Assembly (NCBI GenBank): GCA_965216195.1 | Contig: OZ244151.1 | Coordinates: forward strand, 124,001 to 188,000 | Source of the DNA: Aridibacter sp965216195 | GTDB lineage: Bacteria; Acidobacteriota; Blastocatellia; Pyrinomonadales; Pyrinomonadaceae | Direction of reading: 5' to 3' | DNA: 64,000 nt | In this document: positions 6,927-15,688 of the stretch, in pieces | Layout: each line of letters begins with the position of its first letter | Numbering within the stretch: position 1 is the first letter of the stretch | Position numbers and translations under genes: made by a program | Notes under the pieces: model-generated | What the model was told of the DNA's origin: nothing | The model's input: the letters and a program-made list of their open reading frames with translations, nothing else | The model's database searches: none

Positions 6927-7140
6927 ACTAAGAATTAAGGGTTGGGATACTGGCTCAAACAAACTAAAAATGACAGAGATTCTGATAGAGAAAATCGGTC
7001 TCGACAAAAAGGGAGCCGATGAACTCGAAAAAGCGATTTCCGAGGGGCGCACGATGTCGCTCAATATTGAGGACAATAATTATGCCGAGGAACTATACCA
7101 AGACCTCATAAAAGTTGGTGCGCTTGTAGAACTCGTTTGA
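6919..7140 (+). CDS. Small protein resembling the ribosomal protein L7/L12 C-terminal domain
   Basis: A 73-residue protein. The spacing of hydrophobic residues and the ending GALVELV, after a helix containing LIEKIGLDKKGADELEKAI, resemble the C-terminal domain of L7/L12 (GLGLKEAKELVE, then GAKVELK). It lacks the N-terminal dimerisation half. The ATG at 6919 gives an 8-base overlap with pip; an upstream in-frame start at 6883 would lie wholly within pip. The function is unknown. The L7/L12 resemblance is a fold-level inference. Confidence 0.7.
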   Translation: MAKLRIKGWDTGSNKLKMTEILIEKIGLDKKGADELEKAISEGRTMSLNIEDNNYAEELYQDLIKVGALVELV

Positions 7141-7224
7141 GTGTTGGAAATAAGGTGAAAAATACCTTGAATAAGGGTATTATTGATTTTCAGGTAGCGT
7201 TTCAAACGTGAAGGAAAGAAAATT

Positions 7225-7434
7225 ATGTTAGGAACTACGGAAATTATTTTAATCGTTTTGGCTTTGTTTTTGCTCTTTGGCGCGAGCCGACTGCCAAAAC
7301 TCGCGAAGTCTTTAGGGCAAAGCCGCCGGGCGTTTAAGGAAGGCTTGGAAGAAGCCGAGCGTGAGTTTAATGGTGAAGGGGAAGTCGATTCTGTCGACCC
7401 TCCGCAGATTAAAAGTGTAAACGAAAAGGTTTAG
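7225..7434 (+). CDS. tatA: Sec-independent protein translocase subunit TatA/TatE
   Basis: A 69-residue Tat translocase pore subunit. It has one N-terminal membrane helix (MLGTTEIILIVLALFLLFG), the hinge ASRLPKLAKSLGQSRRAFKEG characteristic of TatA, and a short acidic amphipathic tail. TatA oligomers form the passage for folded proteins carrying twin-arginine signals. No tatC or tatB is next to it. A weak stem-loop (AATACC/GGTATT, 7161-7181) lies upstream, after the preceding gene. Window proteins with possible Tat signals include the S66 carboxypeptidase (42845) and the Cys-rich protein at 427. Confidence 0.93.
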   Translation: MLGTTEIILIVLALFLLFGASRLPKLAKSLGQSRRAFKEGLEEAEREFNGEGEVDSVDPPQIKSVNEKV

Positions 7435-7440
7435 TTTTGA

Positions 7441-8229
7441 TTACGCTTTAGACCTTTGAGCGGTGAAAAGTGTAGCCTTTATCGAGCAACGGAAACTCAA
7501 TCCGTCTCGCTCATCATCAATTTTTTGAGCAAGTTTTTCTATGACTTGCTCATTTTCTTTTTCATCCAAAAAATCCAGCCAAGAGGGCATTAAGAAAAAC
7601 TTCATAAGCGGTGAATCCACAAATTCTTTCCCATTTTCATATTCGACGAAATCACGTTTCGTTTCGCATTCAACCTTTGTAAGAGCAAATCCTTGCACTA
7701 GATCCTTTAGACCGGAAACCGTCGGAAGCTCAGAGATCAATCGTTCGACGTCAGCTTCTTTATCAAGCATGTCTAGATCGAGAAAAACCTCCCAAAGGTA
7801 GGAAAATACTTCTCCAAAGCTGCCTGCCGTTGGGATAAGCACGGCGAGTTGATCCTTTGTTTGTAGCGCCGATTCATTTACAAATTCGCCAATTTCGGAC
7901 GGTTTAACGAAAGATGCATCAGCGATTACGAGTTCAGATTTGGCAACGGGGAATGAAGTGGAAAAGTCCAGATCGCTCTTTAAGGCAGTAGCTTTTTCCT
8001 GGGCGATTTGCTGCAACTCTTTGTTCTCGCAAACGGCAAACATCTGCGAATTCTCATCCAGCTTTTCGGACAGACCCAGCGCATGATTGCCGGATCCGGC
8101 ATTTAGGTACAGAATAGTCTCCTTTCCCTTTAAGTCGCATTTCTTATCGAAGACGCCTGTGAACTTTGCGGTCCAATCATCTTCGATCAGTCCACGCAAA
8201 AACGCCAGCTCTTTTTTTGAAACAGACAC
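7441..8229 (-). CDS. Putative SAM-dependent methyltransferase-like protein
   Basis: A 262-residue cytosolic protein. ETILYLNAGSGNHALGLSEK (about residues 37-56) resembles the first strand and glycine loop of a Rossmann-type methyltransferase, and SELVIADASF fits a later strand. The remainder is helical with no known motif, so the substrate cannot be stated and catalysis is not assured. It abuts the lipoprotein gene (8230) with no gap and is probably the last gene of the grpE-lipoprotein unit. Confidence 0.6.
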   Translation of the reverse strand: MSVSKKELAFLRGLIEDDWTAKFTGVFDKKCDLKGKETILYLNAGSGNHALGLSEKLDENSQMFAVCENKELQQIAQEKATALKSDLDFSTSFPVAKSELVIADASFVKPSEIGEFVNESALQTKDQLAVLIPTAGSFGEVFSYLWEVFLDLDMLDKEADVERLISELPTVSGLKDLVQGFALTKVECETKRDFVEYENGKEFVDSPLMKFFLMPSWLDFLDEKENEQVIEKLAQKIDDERDGLSFRCSIKATLFTAQRSKA

Positions 8230-8796
8230 TTACTTCTCAACCTCCGCGTGGAGCATCACAAACTTGCCGCTCGATTTATCACGCTTGGCATACGCCGTTT
8301 TGAACTCAATTCCGCCACTTTTTCCTTTCCATGTTTCTGAAAGCGGATCGCCCGTTACTTTTTTTAGCTTCGACACATCGATCCTAAAAATCTGCCTCAA
8401 TGCGTCCTCTGCCGAGCTTTCTTTTTTCCCAAGCAGCAAATTAAAACGCTTTGCTTTGTTTTTGTAAAAACGTACTGACAAACCCTTGGGATGATCCGCG
8501 ACGGCGTATCGACGGTATTCGCCGGGCATTAATTTCGGATTGTTTCTCACAGGTGAAATCTTCAATGGAGTGCCGAAAAGTTCGTCAAACTCCTGAGCAG
8601 ACTTGTCTGCGAGCGTCGGAACGTCAACGTACGAAACCTTAAGAGTCGGTTTGTTTTCAGGTGTGATTATAGTCTTTGGCGTCGTTTCGGTTGAAGGACT
8701 TTTACGAAGTTCCTCATTTGCATTACGGCAAGCCGCAACTCCAAAAGCCAAGATTATAAGTAAAAGTGATGAGGTTTTTGCGGTTAGGTTATTCAC
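8230..8796 (-). CDS. Putative lipoprotein downstream of grpE
   Basis: A 188-residue protein starting at GTG 8796. This start was chosen because it gives a signal peptide with lipobox GVAAC (lipidated Cys about residue 22) and an 8-base overlap with the end of grpE. Longer in-frame starts would lie inside grpE. The mature part has a Thr/Pro-rich linker followed by an alpha/beta region (SAQEFDELFGTPLKI, then GEYRRYAVADHPKGLSVRFY) without an assigned family. It probably faces the periplasm. Coupling to grpE may be positional only. Confidence 0.75.
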   Translation of the reverse strand: MNNLTAKTSSLLLIILAFGVAACRNANEELRKSPSTETTPKTIITPENKPTLKVSYVDVPTLADKSAQEFDELFGTPLKISPVRNNPKLMPGEYRRYAVADHPKGLSVRFYKNKAKRFNLLLGKKESSAEDALRQIFRIDVSKLKKVTGDPLSETWKGKSGGIEFKTAYAKRDKSSGKFVMLHAEVEK

Positions 8797-9484
8797 CAGC
8801 TTTTTTACTTTCTGTGTAGTTTCCAACCTGCACTCTCGCCGCGCGCAGGAGCCTTCCCTTAAAGGTGTAGCCTTCAGTATATTCTTTGATAACAATTCCG
8901 GTTTTCGATTCGTCTTCGACATCAACCAATTCGACCGCTTCGTGCAATTCCGGATCGAATTTGTTTCCAACCGAATCCATTGTCTCGACGCCCACACTCA
9001 TAAGCGCCCGTTCAAAGCTTCGAGCCGTACCCTTTACACCGCCGATTAGGTTTTCAAACGATTGATTTTCTTCAGCTGCAGCGATCGCCAGATTTAGATT
9101 GTCCAAAACGGGAAGCAGCGTATTCAAAAAATCGAGGCGTCCCGAATCGGCTTTCTGCTCAAGCGACTTCTTCATGCGTTCGCGGCGCTCAGAGGTTTCC
9201 TTTTCAAGTTTTGTCTTTTCCTCTTCGAAGCGTTTCTGCACACCGACGAGTTTTGATTCGGCTGCCTCGCATCGAATCATAATTTCCTTTAGTTCGTTTT
9301 CGAGTCTGACGACTTCGGCTGATTTGTTTTCCTCCGCCGGAGCTTCAGCTTCCGGTTCCAACACTTCCGTACCGTCATTGACCTCGACGTTTATTCGCTC
9401 GCCGCCCTCGCCAAACCTGCGTTTGTCATTTACCGGAATTTCTTCCGCTTCTTCTGTTATTTCTTCGTTTTCAAAATCACTCAT
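8789..9484 (-). CDS. grpE: Nucleotide exchange factor GrpE
   Basis: A 231-residue co-chaperone that releases ADP from DnaK. It has an acidic N-terminal region, a long coiled coil (about 60-125) and the C-terminal beta-wing signature with LLPVLDNLNLAIAAA, GNKFDPELHEAV and GYTFKGRLLRAARVQV. It is slightly longer than the E. coli protein because of the acidic leader. It lies downstream of clpB on the same strand, apart from dnaK/dnaJ at 51-54 kb. The gap to clpB (155 bp) holds no clear operator. Confidence 0.95.
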   Translation of the reverse strand: MSDFENEEITEEAEEIPVNDKRRFGEGGERINVEVNDGTEVLEPEAEAPAEENKSAEVVRLENELKEIMIRCEAAESKLVGVQKRFEEEKTKLEKETSERRERMKKSLEQKADSGRLDFLNTLLPVLDNLNLAIAAAEENQSFENLIGGVKGTARSFERALMSVGVETMDSVGNKFDPELHEAVELVDVEDESKTGIVIKEYTEGYTFKGRLLRAARVQVGNYTESKKAGE

Positions 9485-9639
9485 CTTTACTTTCTTAAAC
9501 TACGCCATTTAGTGGGAAGTGCCAAAAATTTTTATAAGAATATCAAACAATAAAGCAATTCGTAATTCGCGATAGACAATTCGTTTTTGGGTAGATTAAT
9601 CTTCTCGAATTTCGCCTCACGAAGCGCGAATCACCAATT

Positions 9640-12237
9640 TTAGGCAGAGGCTTTTGCCGTATCCGGCGTGAAAACCATCTCGCCATTCTTAGCCGAAACT
9701 TTCACCTTTTGCCCATTAAGTATCTCGCCTTCGAGGAGTTTCACCGCGAGCGGATTCTGAATGAGCGTCTGGATTGCGCGTTTAAGCGGGCGCGCGCCAA
9801 AATTCGGGTCGTAGCCTTCCGTGAGCAGCAAATCTCTCGCTGAATCGTCAAGCTCAATCGTAAGATTCTTGTCTGAGAGAAGCTTATGAAGCCGCCTGAG
9901 CTGGACGTCAACGATCTTCGATAAATCTTCCTTGCTCAGCTGATCAAATACAACGATGTCGTCGATTCGGTTAAGAAATTCAGGTCTGAAGTGGTTTTTC
10001 AAAACACCCAGAACCATTTCCTTTGCCGTTGTATCAACCAGGTCATTTTTCTCGTTGATTTCGCGCGAGCCTAGGTTTGACGTCATGATCAGCACGGTGT
10101 TTTTGAAGTCCACGGTGCGTCCCTTCGAATCCGTCAGACGACCTTCATCGAGAATTTGAAGCAATATATTGAAAACGTCCGGGTGTGCTTTTTCGATCTC
10201 GTCAAAGAGTATTACCGAATATGGACGCCTTCGCACCGCTTCCGTCAGCTGCCCACCTTCCTCATAACCCACATAGCCGGGAGGTGCTCCGATCATACGC
10301 GCGACGGCATGCTTCTCCATATATTCCGACATATCGAGCCGGACCATAGCTTTTTCGTCGTCAAACAAAAACTCAGCGAGTGCTCGCGTCGTTTCGGTTT
10401 TTCCAACGCCGGTCGGACCCAGGAAAATAAACGAACCGATCGGTCGATTTGGATCCTGGAGCCCTGCGCGCGAACGCCTTACCGCATTAGCAACGGCAAG
10501 CAAACCTTCATCTTGCCCGATTACGCGCCGACGCAGATTGTCTTCCATTTTAAGGAGTTTCTGCATTTCGCCTTCGAGCATTTTCGAAACCGGTATGCCC
10601 GTCCATTTGGCAACAATTTCTGCAATGTCCTCTTCGCCGACTTCCTCTTTAAGCATGACACCGTCTGTCTGAAGTTCTTCAAGCCGCGTCTGCTCGTCTT
10701 CAAGCTGCTTTTCAAGCTCGGGAATCCTGCCATATTGTAATTCCGCCGCTTTGTTTAGGTCGCCGGCCTGTCTGGCTTGTTCGAGCTCGAGTTTTGCTTG
10801 CTCGAGTTCTTCCTTGCCCGAGCGCATTTTTTCGATCTCAGCCTTTTCCGATTGCCACTTCGCTTTCATCGCCGAAGATTTTTCCTTGAGGTCAGCAATT
10901 CTGCGGTCGATGTCGCCCAAACGCTCTTTCGATTTTTCATCAGTTTCCCGTCCGAGCGCCTGACGTTCGATCTCGAGCTGCATGATTTCGCGTTCGATAT
11001 CGTCGATTTCTTCCGGAAGTGAATCAATCTCAATCCGCAACTGCGACGCAGCCTCATCGATTAAATCGATCGCCTTATCAGGCAGAAAACGATCGGCGAT
11101 GTAGCGGTTTGAAAGGGTTGCGGCGGAAACGATTGCCGCATCCGTTATTCTCACACCGTGATGCACTTCGTACTTTTCCTTAAGCCCACGAAGGATCGAA
11201 ATCGTTTCCTCGATGTTTGGCTCAGCGACGTAAACCTGTTGGAAACGGCGTTCGAGAGCCGCATCCTTTTCTATATACTTTTTATATTCATTAAGCGTCG
11301 TTGCGCCGACGGCTTTGAGCGTGCCGCGTGCGAGCGCCGGTTTGAGCATATTTGACGCGTCGATCGCTCCTTCGGAAGCTCCTGCTCCGACGAGAGTATG
11401 CAACTCATCAATAAACAATATTATTTGCCCATCGGATTTTTCAATCTCTTTTAATACAGCTTTAAGTCGATCTTCAAACTCACCGCGGTATTTCGCACCC
11501 GCGAGCATCGCGCCCAAATCTAAACCGACAAGTCGTTTGTTTTTAAGTGTTTCCGGGATGTCACCCGAAACGATTCTCTGCGCCAAACCTTCAACAATTG
11601 CAGTTTTACCAACGCCCGGTTCGCCAATCAAAACGGGGTTGTTTTTGCGTCGTCTGGAAAGAATTTGGATCGTCCGACGGATTTCGTCGTCGCGTCCGAT
11701 CACAGGATCGAGTTTTCCTTTGCGGGCAAGATCGGTTAAATCCTGCGCGTATTTTTCGAGCGCCTGGAAATTCTCTTCCGCGTTTTGATCCGTGATCTTC
11801 GAACCGCCACGCATTTCTTCAACGACCTTAGCAACATCGTCGTAATTAACACCGTTTGAGCGAAGAATTCGTGCGGCGTCGCCATCTTTTTCGGAAGCGA
11901 TTGTAAGCAAAAGGTGCTCGGTGGAGATATATTCATCCTCCATCTTTTCTGCTTCTTTTTGTGCTTCCGCAAAAATCGTATTTATCCGCGAACTGAAATA
12001 CTGCTGTCCGCCCGTAACTTTTGGAAACTTAGCGATAGCAGCATCGAGTTCGGAAAGAATGCTCTCTCGTTTTGCACCAACTTTACCGAGTATCGGTCTA
12101 ACAACTCCCTGCTCCTGTTCGAGCATGGACATCAATAAATGTTCTGGCTCGACCTGCTGGTTCTCGCTTTTTTCGGCAACGCCGATCGAGTTTTGTACGG
12201 CTTCCTGCCCGCGAATTGTAAATCTATCGAATCTCAT
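9640..12237 (-). CDS. clpB: ATP-dependent disaggregase ClpB
   Basis: An 865-residue Hsp100 protein that rescues aggregated proteins together with DnaK. The parts in order are the N domain (MRFDRFTIRGQEAVQNS), first AAA+ module (GEPGVGKTAIVEGLAQRI), a long coiled-coil M domain (about 410-520), second AAA+ module (LGPTGVGKTETTRALAEFL) and the C-terminal D2 small domain. Walker B motifs LFIDELHTLVGAG and ILFDEIEKAHPDV are intact. Length and domain order are those of full ClpB. The gene is flanked by grpE and hsp20. Confidence 0.97.
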   Translation of the reverse strand: MRFDRFTIRGQEAVQNSIGVAEKSENQQVEPEHLLMSMLEQEQGVVRPILGKVGAKRESILSELDAAIAKFPKVTGGQQYFSSRINTIFAEAQKEAEKMEDEYISTEHLLLTIASEKDGDAARILRSNGVNYDDVAKVVEEMRGGSKITDQNAEENFQALEKYAQDLTDLARKGKLDPVIGRDDEIRRTIQILSRRRKNNPVLIGEPGVGKTAIVEGLAQRIVSGDIPETLKNKRLVGLDLGAMLAGAKYRGEFEDRLKAVLKEIEKSDGQIILFIDELHTLVGAGASEGAIDASNMLKPALARGTLKAVGATTLNEYKKYIEKDAALERRFQQVYVAEPNIEETISILRGLKEKYEVHHGVRITDAAIVSAATLSNRYIADRFLPDKAIDLIDEAASQLRIEIDSLPEEIDDIEREIMQLEIERQALGRETDEKSKERLGDIDRRIADLKEKSSAMKAKWQSEKAEIEKMRSGKEELEQAKLELEQARQAGDLNKAAELQYGRIPELEKQLEDEQTRLEELQTDGVMLKEEVGEEDIAEIVAKWTGIPVSKMLEGEMQKLLKMEDNLRRRVIGQDEGLLAVANAVRRSRAGLQDPNRPIGSFIFLGPTGVGKTETTRALAEFLFDDEKAMVRLDMSEYMEKHAVARMIGAPPGYVGYEEGGQLTEAVRRRPYSVILFDEIEKAHPDVFNILLQILDEGRLTDSKGRTVDFKNTVLIMTSNLGSREINEKNDLVDTTAKEMVLGVLKNHFRPEFLNRIDDIVVFDQLSKEDLSKIVDVQLRRLHKLLSDKNLTIELDDSARDLLLTEGYDPNFGARPLKRAIQTLIQNPLAVKLLEGEILNGQKVKVSAKNGEMVFTPDTAKASA

Positions 12238-12266
12238 GTTTTCTGTGTTTGGGTGATTCGGAATCC

Positions 12267-12370
12267 GTTATACGTAATTCGTAATTCAGCTTGCGCTGTA
12301 AACTGTGCAGTTGTGCCGTTTGTAACAGCATGTCTGAACTCACGAAAGCGAATTTCGAATTACGTATTAC
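12267..12370. repeat. Inverted-repeat stem-loop between clpB and hsp20
   Basis: Arms at 12267-12287 and 12350-12370 match at 19 of 21 positions when one is reversed (core TACGTAATTCG). Inside lies a second dyad, GCTGTAAAC with GTTTGTAACAGC. The ATTCGTAAT text recurs at about 9552-9566, so this may be a small non-autonomous element. It lies in the clpB leader and hsp20 trailer. Confidence 0.5.
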
Positions 12371-12402
12371 GAACAACATACCTCCGAAGCACGTTCGGCT
12401 CA

Positions 12403-12891
12403 CTACGCACTAGCTGCTTCCGTATCAATAGTTTTCGGTTCGGCGTCCTCTCCGGAAACTTCGATTTTGCGCGCCTTTGCTTCCTCTTTTTTCGGCAAAC
12501 TCACGCGTAGGATTCCATTGTTGAAATCTGCCTTCGTGTTTTCTGCCGATACTGTGCGCGGCAAACTGAAAGAACGCGTAAACGAACCGTAAGCTCTTTC
12601 TACGCGATGATAATTCTCGCTTTCTTCGTTTTTCTCAAAACGTCTTTCGCCTTTGAGCGTGATCACGTTGTTTTCAATCGAAACCTCGAAATCTTCGCGA
12701 TTCATGCCTGGAAGTTCTGCTTCCAAAACGATTTCACCTTCGCTTTCATAAATATCGACGCTCGGTGCCCAACCGCCGCTGGCCATTTCTTCCTGCGTAA
12801 AACGCGTTGGGTAATTGGAGTTGAAGATGCGATTCATTTCATCTTGCAAACCTCTAAGCTCTCTAAATGGGTCGTACTTGATAATACTCAT
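12403..12891 (-). CDS. hsp20: Small heat-shock protein, Hsp20 family
   Basis: A 162-residue ATP-independent holdase. The alpha-crystallin domain occupies about 40-135, with APSVDIYESEGEIVLEAELPG at its start, VITLKGER in the middle and the conserved NGILRVSLPK near the end. The N-terminal arm contains the usual FRELRGLQDEMNRIF helix. The ATG at 12891 follows TAGGAGGGATTT, a good ribosome site. A consensus promoter and a palindrome precede it, and the dnaK promoter has the same arrangement. Confidence 0.95.
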   Translation of the reverse strand: MSIIKYDPFRELRGLQDEMNRIFNSNYPTRFTQEEMASGGWAPSVDIYESEGEIVLEAELPGMNREDFEVSIENNVITLKGERRFEKNEESENYHRVERAYGSFTRSFSLPRTVSAENTKADFNNGILRVSLPKKEEAKARKIEVSGEDAEPKTIDTEAASA

Positions 12892-12939
12892 TTTTACTTA
12901 AATCCCTCCTAAGTTTTATAGGTTATTCCCTGATTTTAA

Positions 12940-12992
12940 GGCTAAATAACTTAGCCCCTAAGTATAATAAAATCTGAGTCTGGTTTTGTCAA
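12940..12992 (-). promoter_or_regulatory. hsp20 promoter with palindromic operator
   Basis: On the minus strand, TTGACA (12987-12992), a 17-bp spacer and TATTAT (12964-12969) form a near-perfect sigma-70 promoter. Seven bases further on lies the dyad GGCTAA-GTTAT-TTAGCC (12940-12956), covering the likely transcription start. The dnaK promoter has a related dyad at the same distance, pointing to a shared repressor such as HspR. Confidence 0.75.
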
Positions 12993-13153
12993 GTCTTAAT
13001 TCGCACGGAAACGAATGATAAAAAACGACAATTTTCTTGCTTTTTTAGGTGACACGAAGCCTTTGAAAAGGTTATATTTACATCGCATTATTCCAAAAGA
13101 AAAATAGTACTTTTTGCGCCTAGCAGTATCTTGCCAGGACGTAATTTGCTCTA

Positions 13154-14230
13154 ATGAAGATTTTCCGCGAAGCAATATATCCAATAATTGCCGTTCTTGC
13201 CGCGTTTGTGATCGGCGGGATCATAATCTTGATTATTGGCGACAATCCGCTGACGACGTTTCGCCTATTGGTGGAGAATTCGTTTGGCTCAGTAAAGGGA
13301 GTTTCTGAAACACTCTTCTACGCGACTCCTTTGATTTTTACAGGACTCGCCGTTGCGGTAGCGTTTCGATGTGGTCTTCTAAATATAGGCGCTGAGGGCC
13401 AATTGTATGTTGCAGCGTTTGCGACTGCATGGGTCGGAATTAAATTTGGCGGCACGATAGTAAACATTTTTGGTAAAGAAGAAAATTGGTCCTGGGTGAG
13501 TCTTCCTGCCTTAATTTTGATCCCACTGTGTATCGCGACCGCGATTGTTGTTGGCGGAATTTGGGGGGCGATCCCCGGATATCTGAAAGCGAAACTTGGG
13601 TCACATGAAGTTATTAACACGATAATGCTTAACTTCATTGCGATCGCTTTGGTGAGCTATTTTACCCAATATCATTTCAAAATCCCGGGCGATCCAATTT
13701 TGCAGACCGCTCCTATCGGCGAAGCCGCACACATCCCACAGCTCAACCAGTTTTTGCCATTTATTCCGAAAGATGTAGCGCTCAATGTTTCCTTCTTGCT
13801 TGCGATATTGATGTGCATACTGGTTTACATATTTTTATGGAAGACCAAATGGGGCTACGAGCTAAGAGCAGTTGGCGAAAATCCTTCAGCAGCGGAATAC
13901 GGCGGCATTTCACCAAAAAAGCAGATCATTATCGCGATGACAATTTCCGGCGCGCTGGCCGGAATGGTTGCGATTGGTGAGGTTATGGGTTTTCGTCATA
14001 ATTATTACCACGGGTTTTCGGCAGAATGGGGGTTTTTGGGAATCGCGGTTGCTCTTTTGGGCAGAAATCATCCGTTAGGAGTTTTTATTGCGGCGATCTT
14101 TTTCGCCATTTTGCTGCGTGGAGGAATTTTTGTCGATGCGTTTACGCGCTATGTCTCAAAAGATTTGGTTGAAGTTTTACAGGCGATAATTATTTTGTTT
14201 GTTGCCGCGCTTCAAAGGTATACAAAGTGA
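13154..14230 (+). CDS. ABC transporter permease, nucleoside/simple-sugar type (first subunit)
   Basis: A 358-residue inner-membrane permease of the BPD_transp_2 family, closest in pattern to the NupP/YufP-type subunit of nucleoside importers. It has about ten membrane segments and the family stretch FRCGLLNIGAEGQLYVAAF. The loop LRAVGENPSAAEYGGI faces the ATPase. It starts an operon with the partner permease and three nucleoside salvage enzymes, which supports nucleosides as substrate. No ATPase or substrate-binding lipoprotein gene is in the window. Confidence 0.88.
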   Translation: MKIFREAIYPIIAVLAAFVIGGIIILIIGDNPLTTFRLLVENSFGSVKGVSETLFYATPLIFTGLAVAVAFRCGLLNIGAEGQLYVAAFATAWVGIKFGGTIVNIFGKEENWSWVSLPALILIPLCIATAIVVGGIWGAIPGYLKAKLGSHEVINTIMLNFIAIALVSYFTQYHFKIPGDPILQTAPIGEAAHIPQLNQFLPFIPKDVALNVSFLLAILMCILVYIFLWKTKWGYELRAVGENPSAAEYGGISPKKQIIIAMTISGALAGMVAIGEVMGFRHNYYHGFSAEWGFLGIAVALLGRNHPLGVFIAAIFFAILLRGGIFVDAFTRYVSKDLVEVLQAIIILFVAALQRYTK

Positions 14231-14285
14231 AAAAGGGGAAAAGTGAGAAAGTGAGAAAGGTGAAGAGTGAAGACGGGAGAGAATT

Positions 14286-14673
14286 GTGACGAAGGCTGCG
14301 AGCCGAAAAGTTGAGAGTTTTGAAGACGTATTTATATGGCGGAGGGCTCTAGAGTTTGCGAAAGAGATTGATTTGGTTACAGATAAGGGGCGACTAAAAT
14401 CTGATTTTGGTTTAAGTAGTCAGCTTCGTAGGGCAGCAGTTTTCGGTTTCGACAAAACATAGCGGAAGGATTGAAAGAACATCACGAAAGGAATATTTGA
14501 ACTTTTTGAATATCGCAAAACCGTCAGCAGGCGGAGTAAGGAGTCTGCTGTATGTTGCGGTGGAGGTTGAGTACCTGGGCAAACAAGAGTTTGACGATTT
14601 GTGTGAGAGATCGAAATACCTGAGTGGCTCCATAACAAATTATATGAAGTCGCTCAGGAAACTGGATACATAG
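14286..14673 (+). pseudogene. Frameshifted S23/four-helix-bundle (rRNA intervening-sequence-type) gene
   Basis: Frame one from GTG 14286 gives SFEDVFIWRRALEFAKEIDL and SSQLRRAAV, then stops at 14462. A +1 frame continues with ERTSRKEYLNFLNIAKPSAG and VRSLLYVAVEVEYLGKQEF and stops at 14673. Together these match the S23 four-helix-bundle family known from 23S rRNA intervening sequences. The break is near the SIPSNIAEG-like region, where the sequence reads through AVFGF in one frame and STKHSGRIERTS in the other. Flanks are purine-rich on the left (GTGAAAAAGGGGAAAAGTG) and complementary in character on the right. The gene splits the two permeases. Confidence 0.75.
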
Positions 14674-14727
14674 AGTCTGGGAAAACTTTTTTAACTTTTA
14701 CACTTTTGTACTTTTTCACCTTTATTT

Positions 14728-15648
14728 ATGGAAGAGCTTTTTTCAATAACATTTTGGGGAATACTGATCTTTTCGGCGATCAGGCTCGCGACGCCAATGA
14801 TTTTTGCGGCGCTCGGTGGAATGTTTTCGGAGCGTTCGGGCGTTATAAATATCGCGCTTGAGGGCCTGATGCTTTCGGGAGCGTTTACTGCGGCCGTAAT
14901 TACCTACGAACTCAGCAATCCTTATATTGGCTTTTTATGTGCGCTCATTGCGGGAGGCTTACTCGCGCTTCTTTTTGCAGTTGCTGTTATCCAATTTGAG
15001 GCGGATCAGGTTGTTGCTGGATTTGGGATCAACATTTTGATGCTTGGTGTTCCAGCACTTTTATCCAGTGCGATTTACGACTCCGCGGGGTCTACTGAGC
15101 AGATCGCGAAAGAGTTTCTTCTGCCCGAGATTTTTGGTTTCAACATTGCATCGATTCTTGCTTTTCTACTCGTTCCAATTGCATGGTACGTGCTTTATAA
15201 AACCCCGTTTGGTTTGAGGATAAGGGCAGTTGGCGAAAACCCCGAAGCGGCTGATGCAGCAGGTGTAAAGGTTCATGCGATGCGTTATACGGGTGTCGTG
15301 TTAAGCGGAATTTTGGCTGCGGCCGGAGGTGCCTATATGGCTATCGGGCAGTCGTCCTTTTTCACACGCGGAATGTCGGCAGGTAAGGGCTTTATCGCGC
15401 TAGCGGCGCTGATATTAGCGAAATGGAGACCTGTTCAGGTGTTTATCGCGTGCTTGTTTTTCGGGTTTACGGAGGCGCTCGCGATTCAGATTCAGGGTTC
15501 TTCGTGGGCGAAGATTGGGGGCGAAGACATACCGGTTCAGTTTATCGAGATGCTGCCCTATGTGCTGACGATAATTGTTTTGGCAGGATTTATAGGTCTT
15601 TCTCGAGCGCCGAAATCGCTCGGTATTCCTTACATAAAGGAAAACTAG
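14728..15648 (+). CDS. ABC transporter permease, nucleoside type (second subunit)
   Basis: A 306-residue partner permease resembling NupQ/YufQ-type proteins, with MFSERSGVINIALEGLMLSG (the family signature near residue 35-54) and LRIRAVGENPEAADAAGV as the ATPase-facing loop. It has about eight to ten membrane segments. It would pair with the permease at 13154 to form the membrane channel for nucleosides or their bases. Between them lies the broken S23 gene and about 500 bp, which may affect co-transcription. The purine nucleoside phosphorylase gene follows after 40 bases. Confidence 0.88.
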   Translation: MEELFSITFWGILIFSAIRLATPMIFAALGGMFSERSGVINIALEGLMLSGAFTAAVITYELSNPYIGFLCALIAGGLLALLFAVAVIQFEADQVVAGFGINILMLGVPALLSSAIYDSAGSTEQIAKEFLLPEIFGFNIASILAFLLVPIAWYVLYKTPFGLRIRAVGENPEAADAAGVKVHAMRYTGVVLSGILAAAGGAYMAIGQSSFFTRGMSAGKGFIALAALILAKWRPVQVFIACLFFGFTEALAIQIQGSSWAKIGGEDIPVQFIEMLPYVLTIIVLAGFIGLSRAPKSLGIPYIKEN

Positions 15649-15688
15649 AATTGGAAATCGATGGTGCTGGTATCTTGTTTCTAAAATT

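Noticed and set aside
11921..12256. Plus-strand ORFs opposite clpB
   Set aside because: These are shadows of the clpB coding frame with no protein-family character.
13020..13153. Purine riboswitch before the nucleoside permease gene
   Set aside because: No conserved purine-aptamer core or terminator hairpin could be found in this A/T-rich leader.
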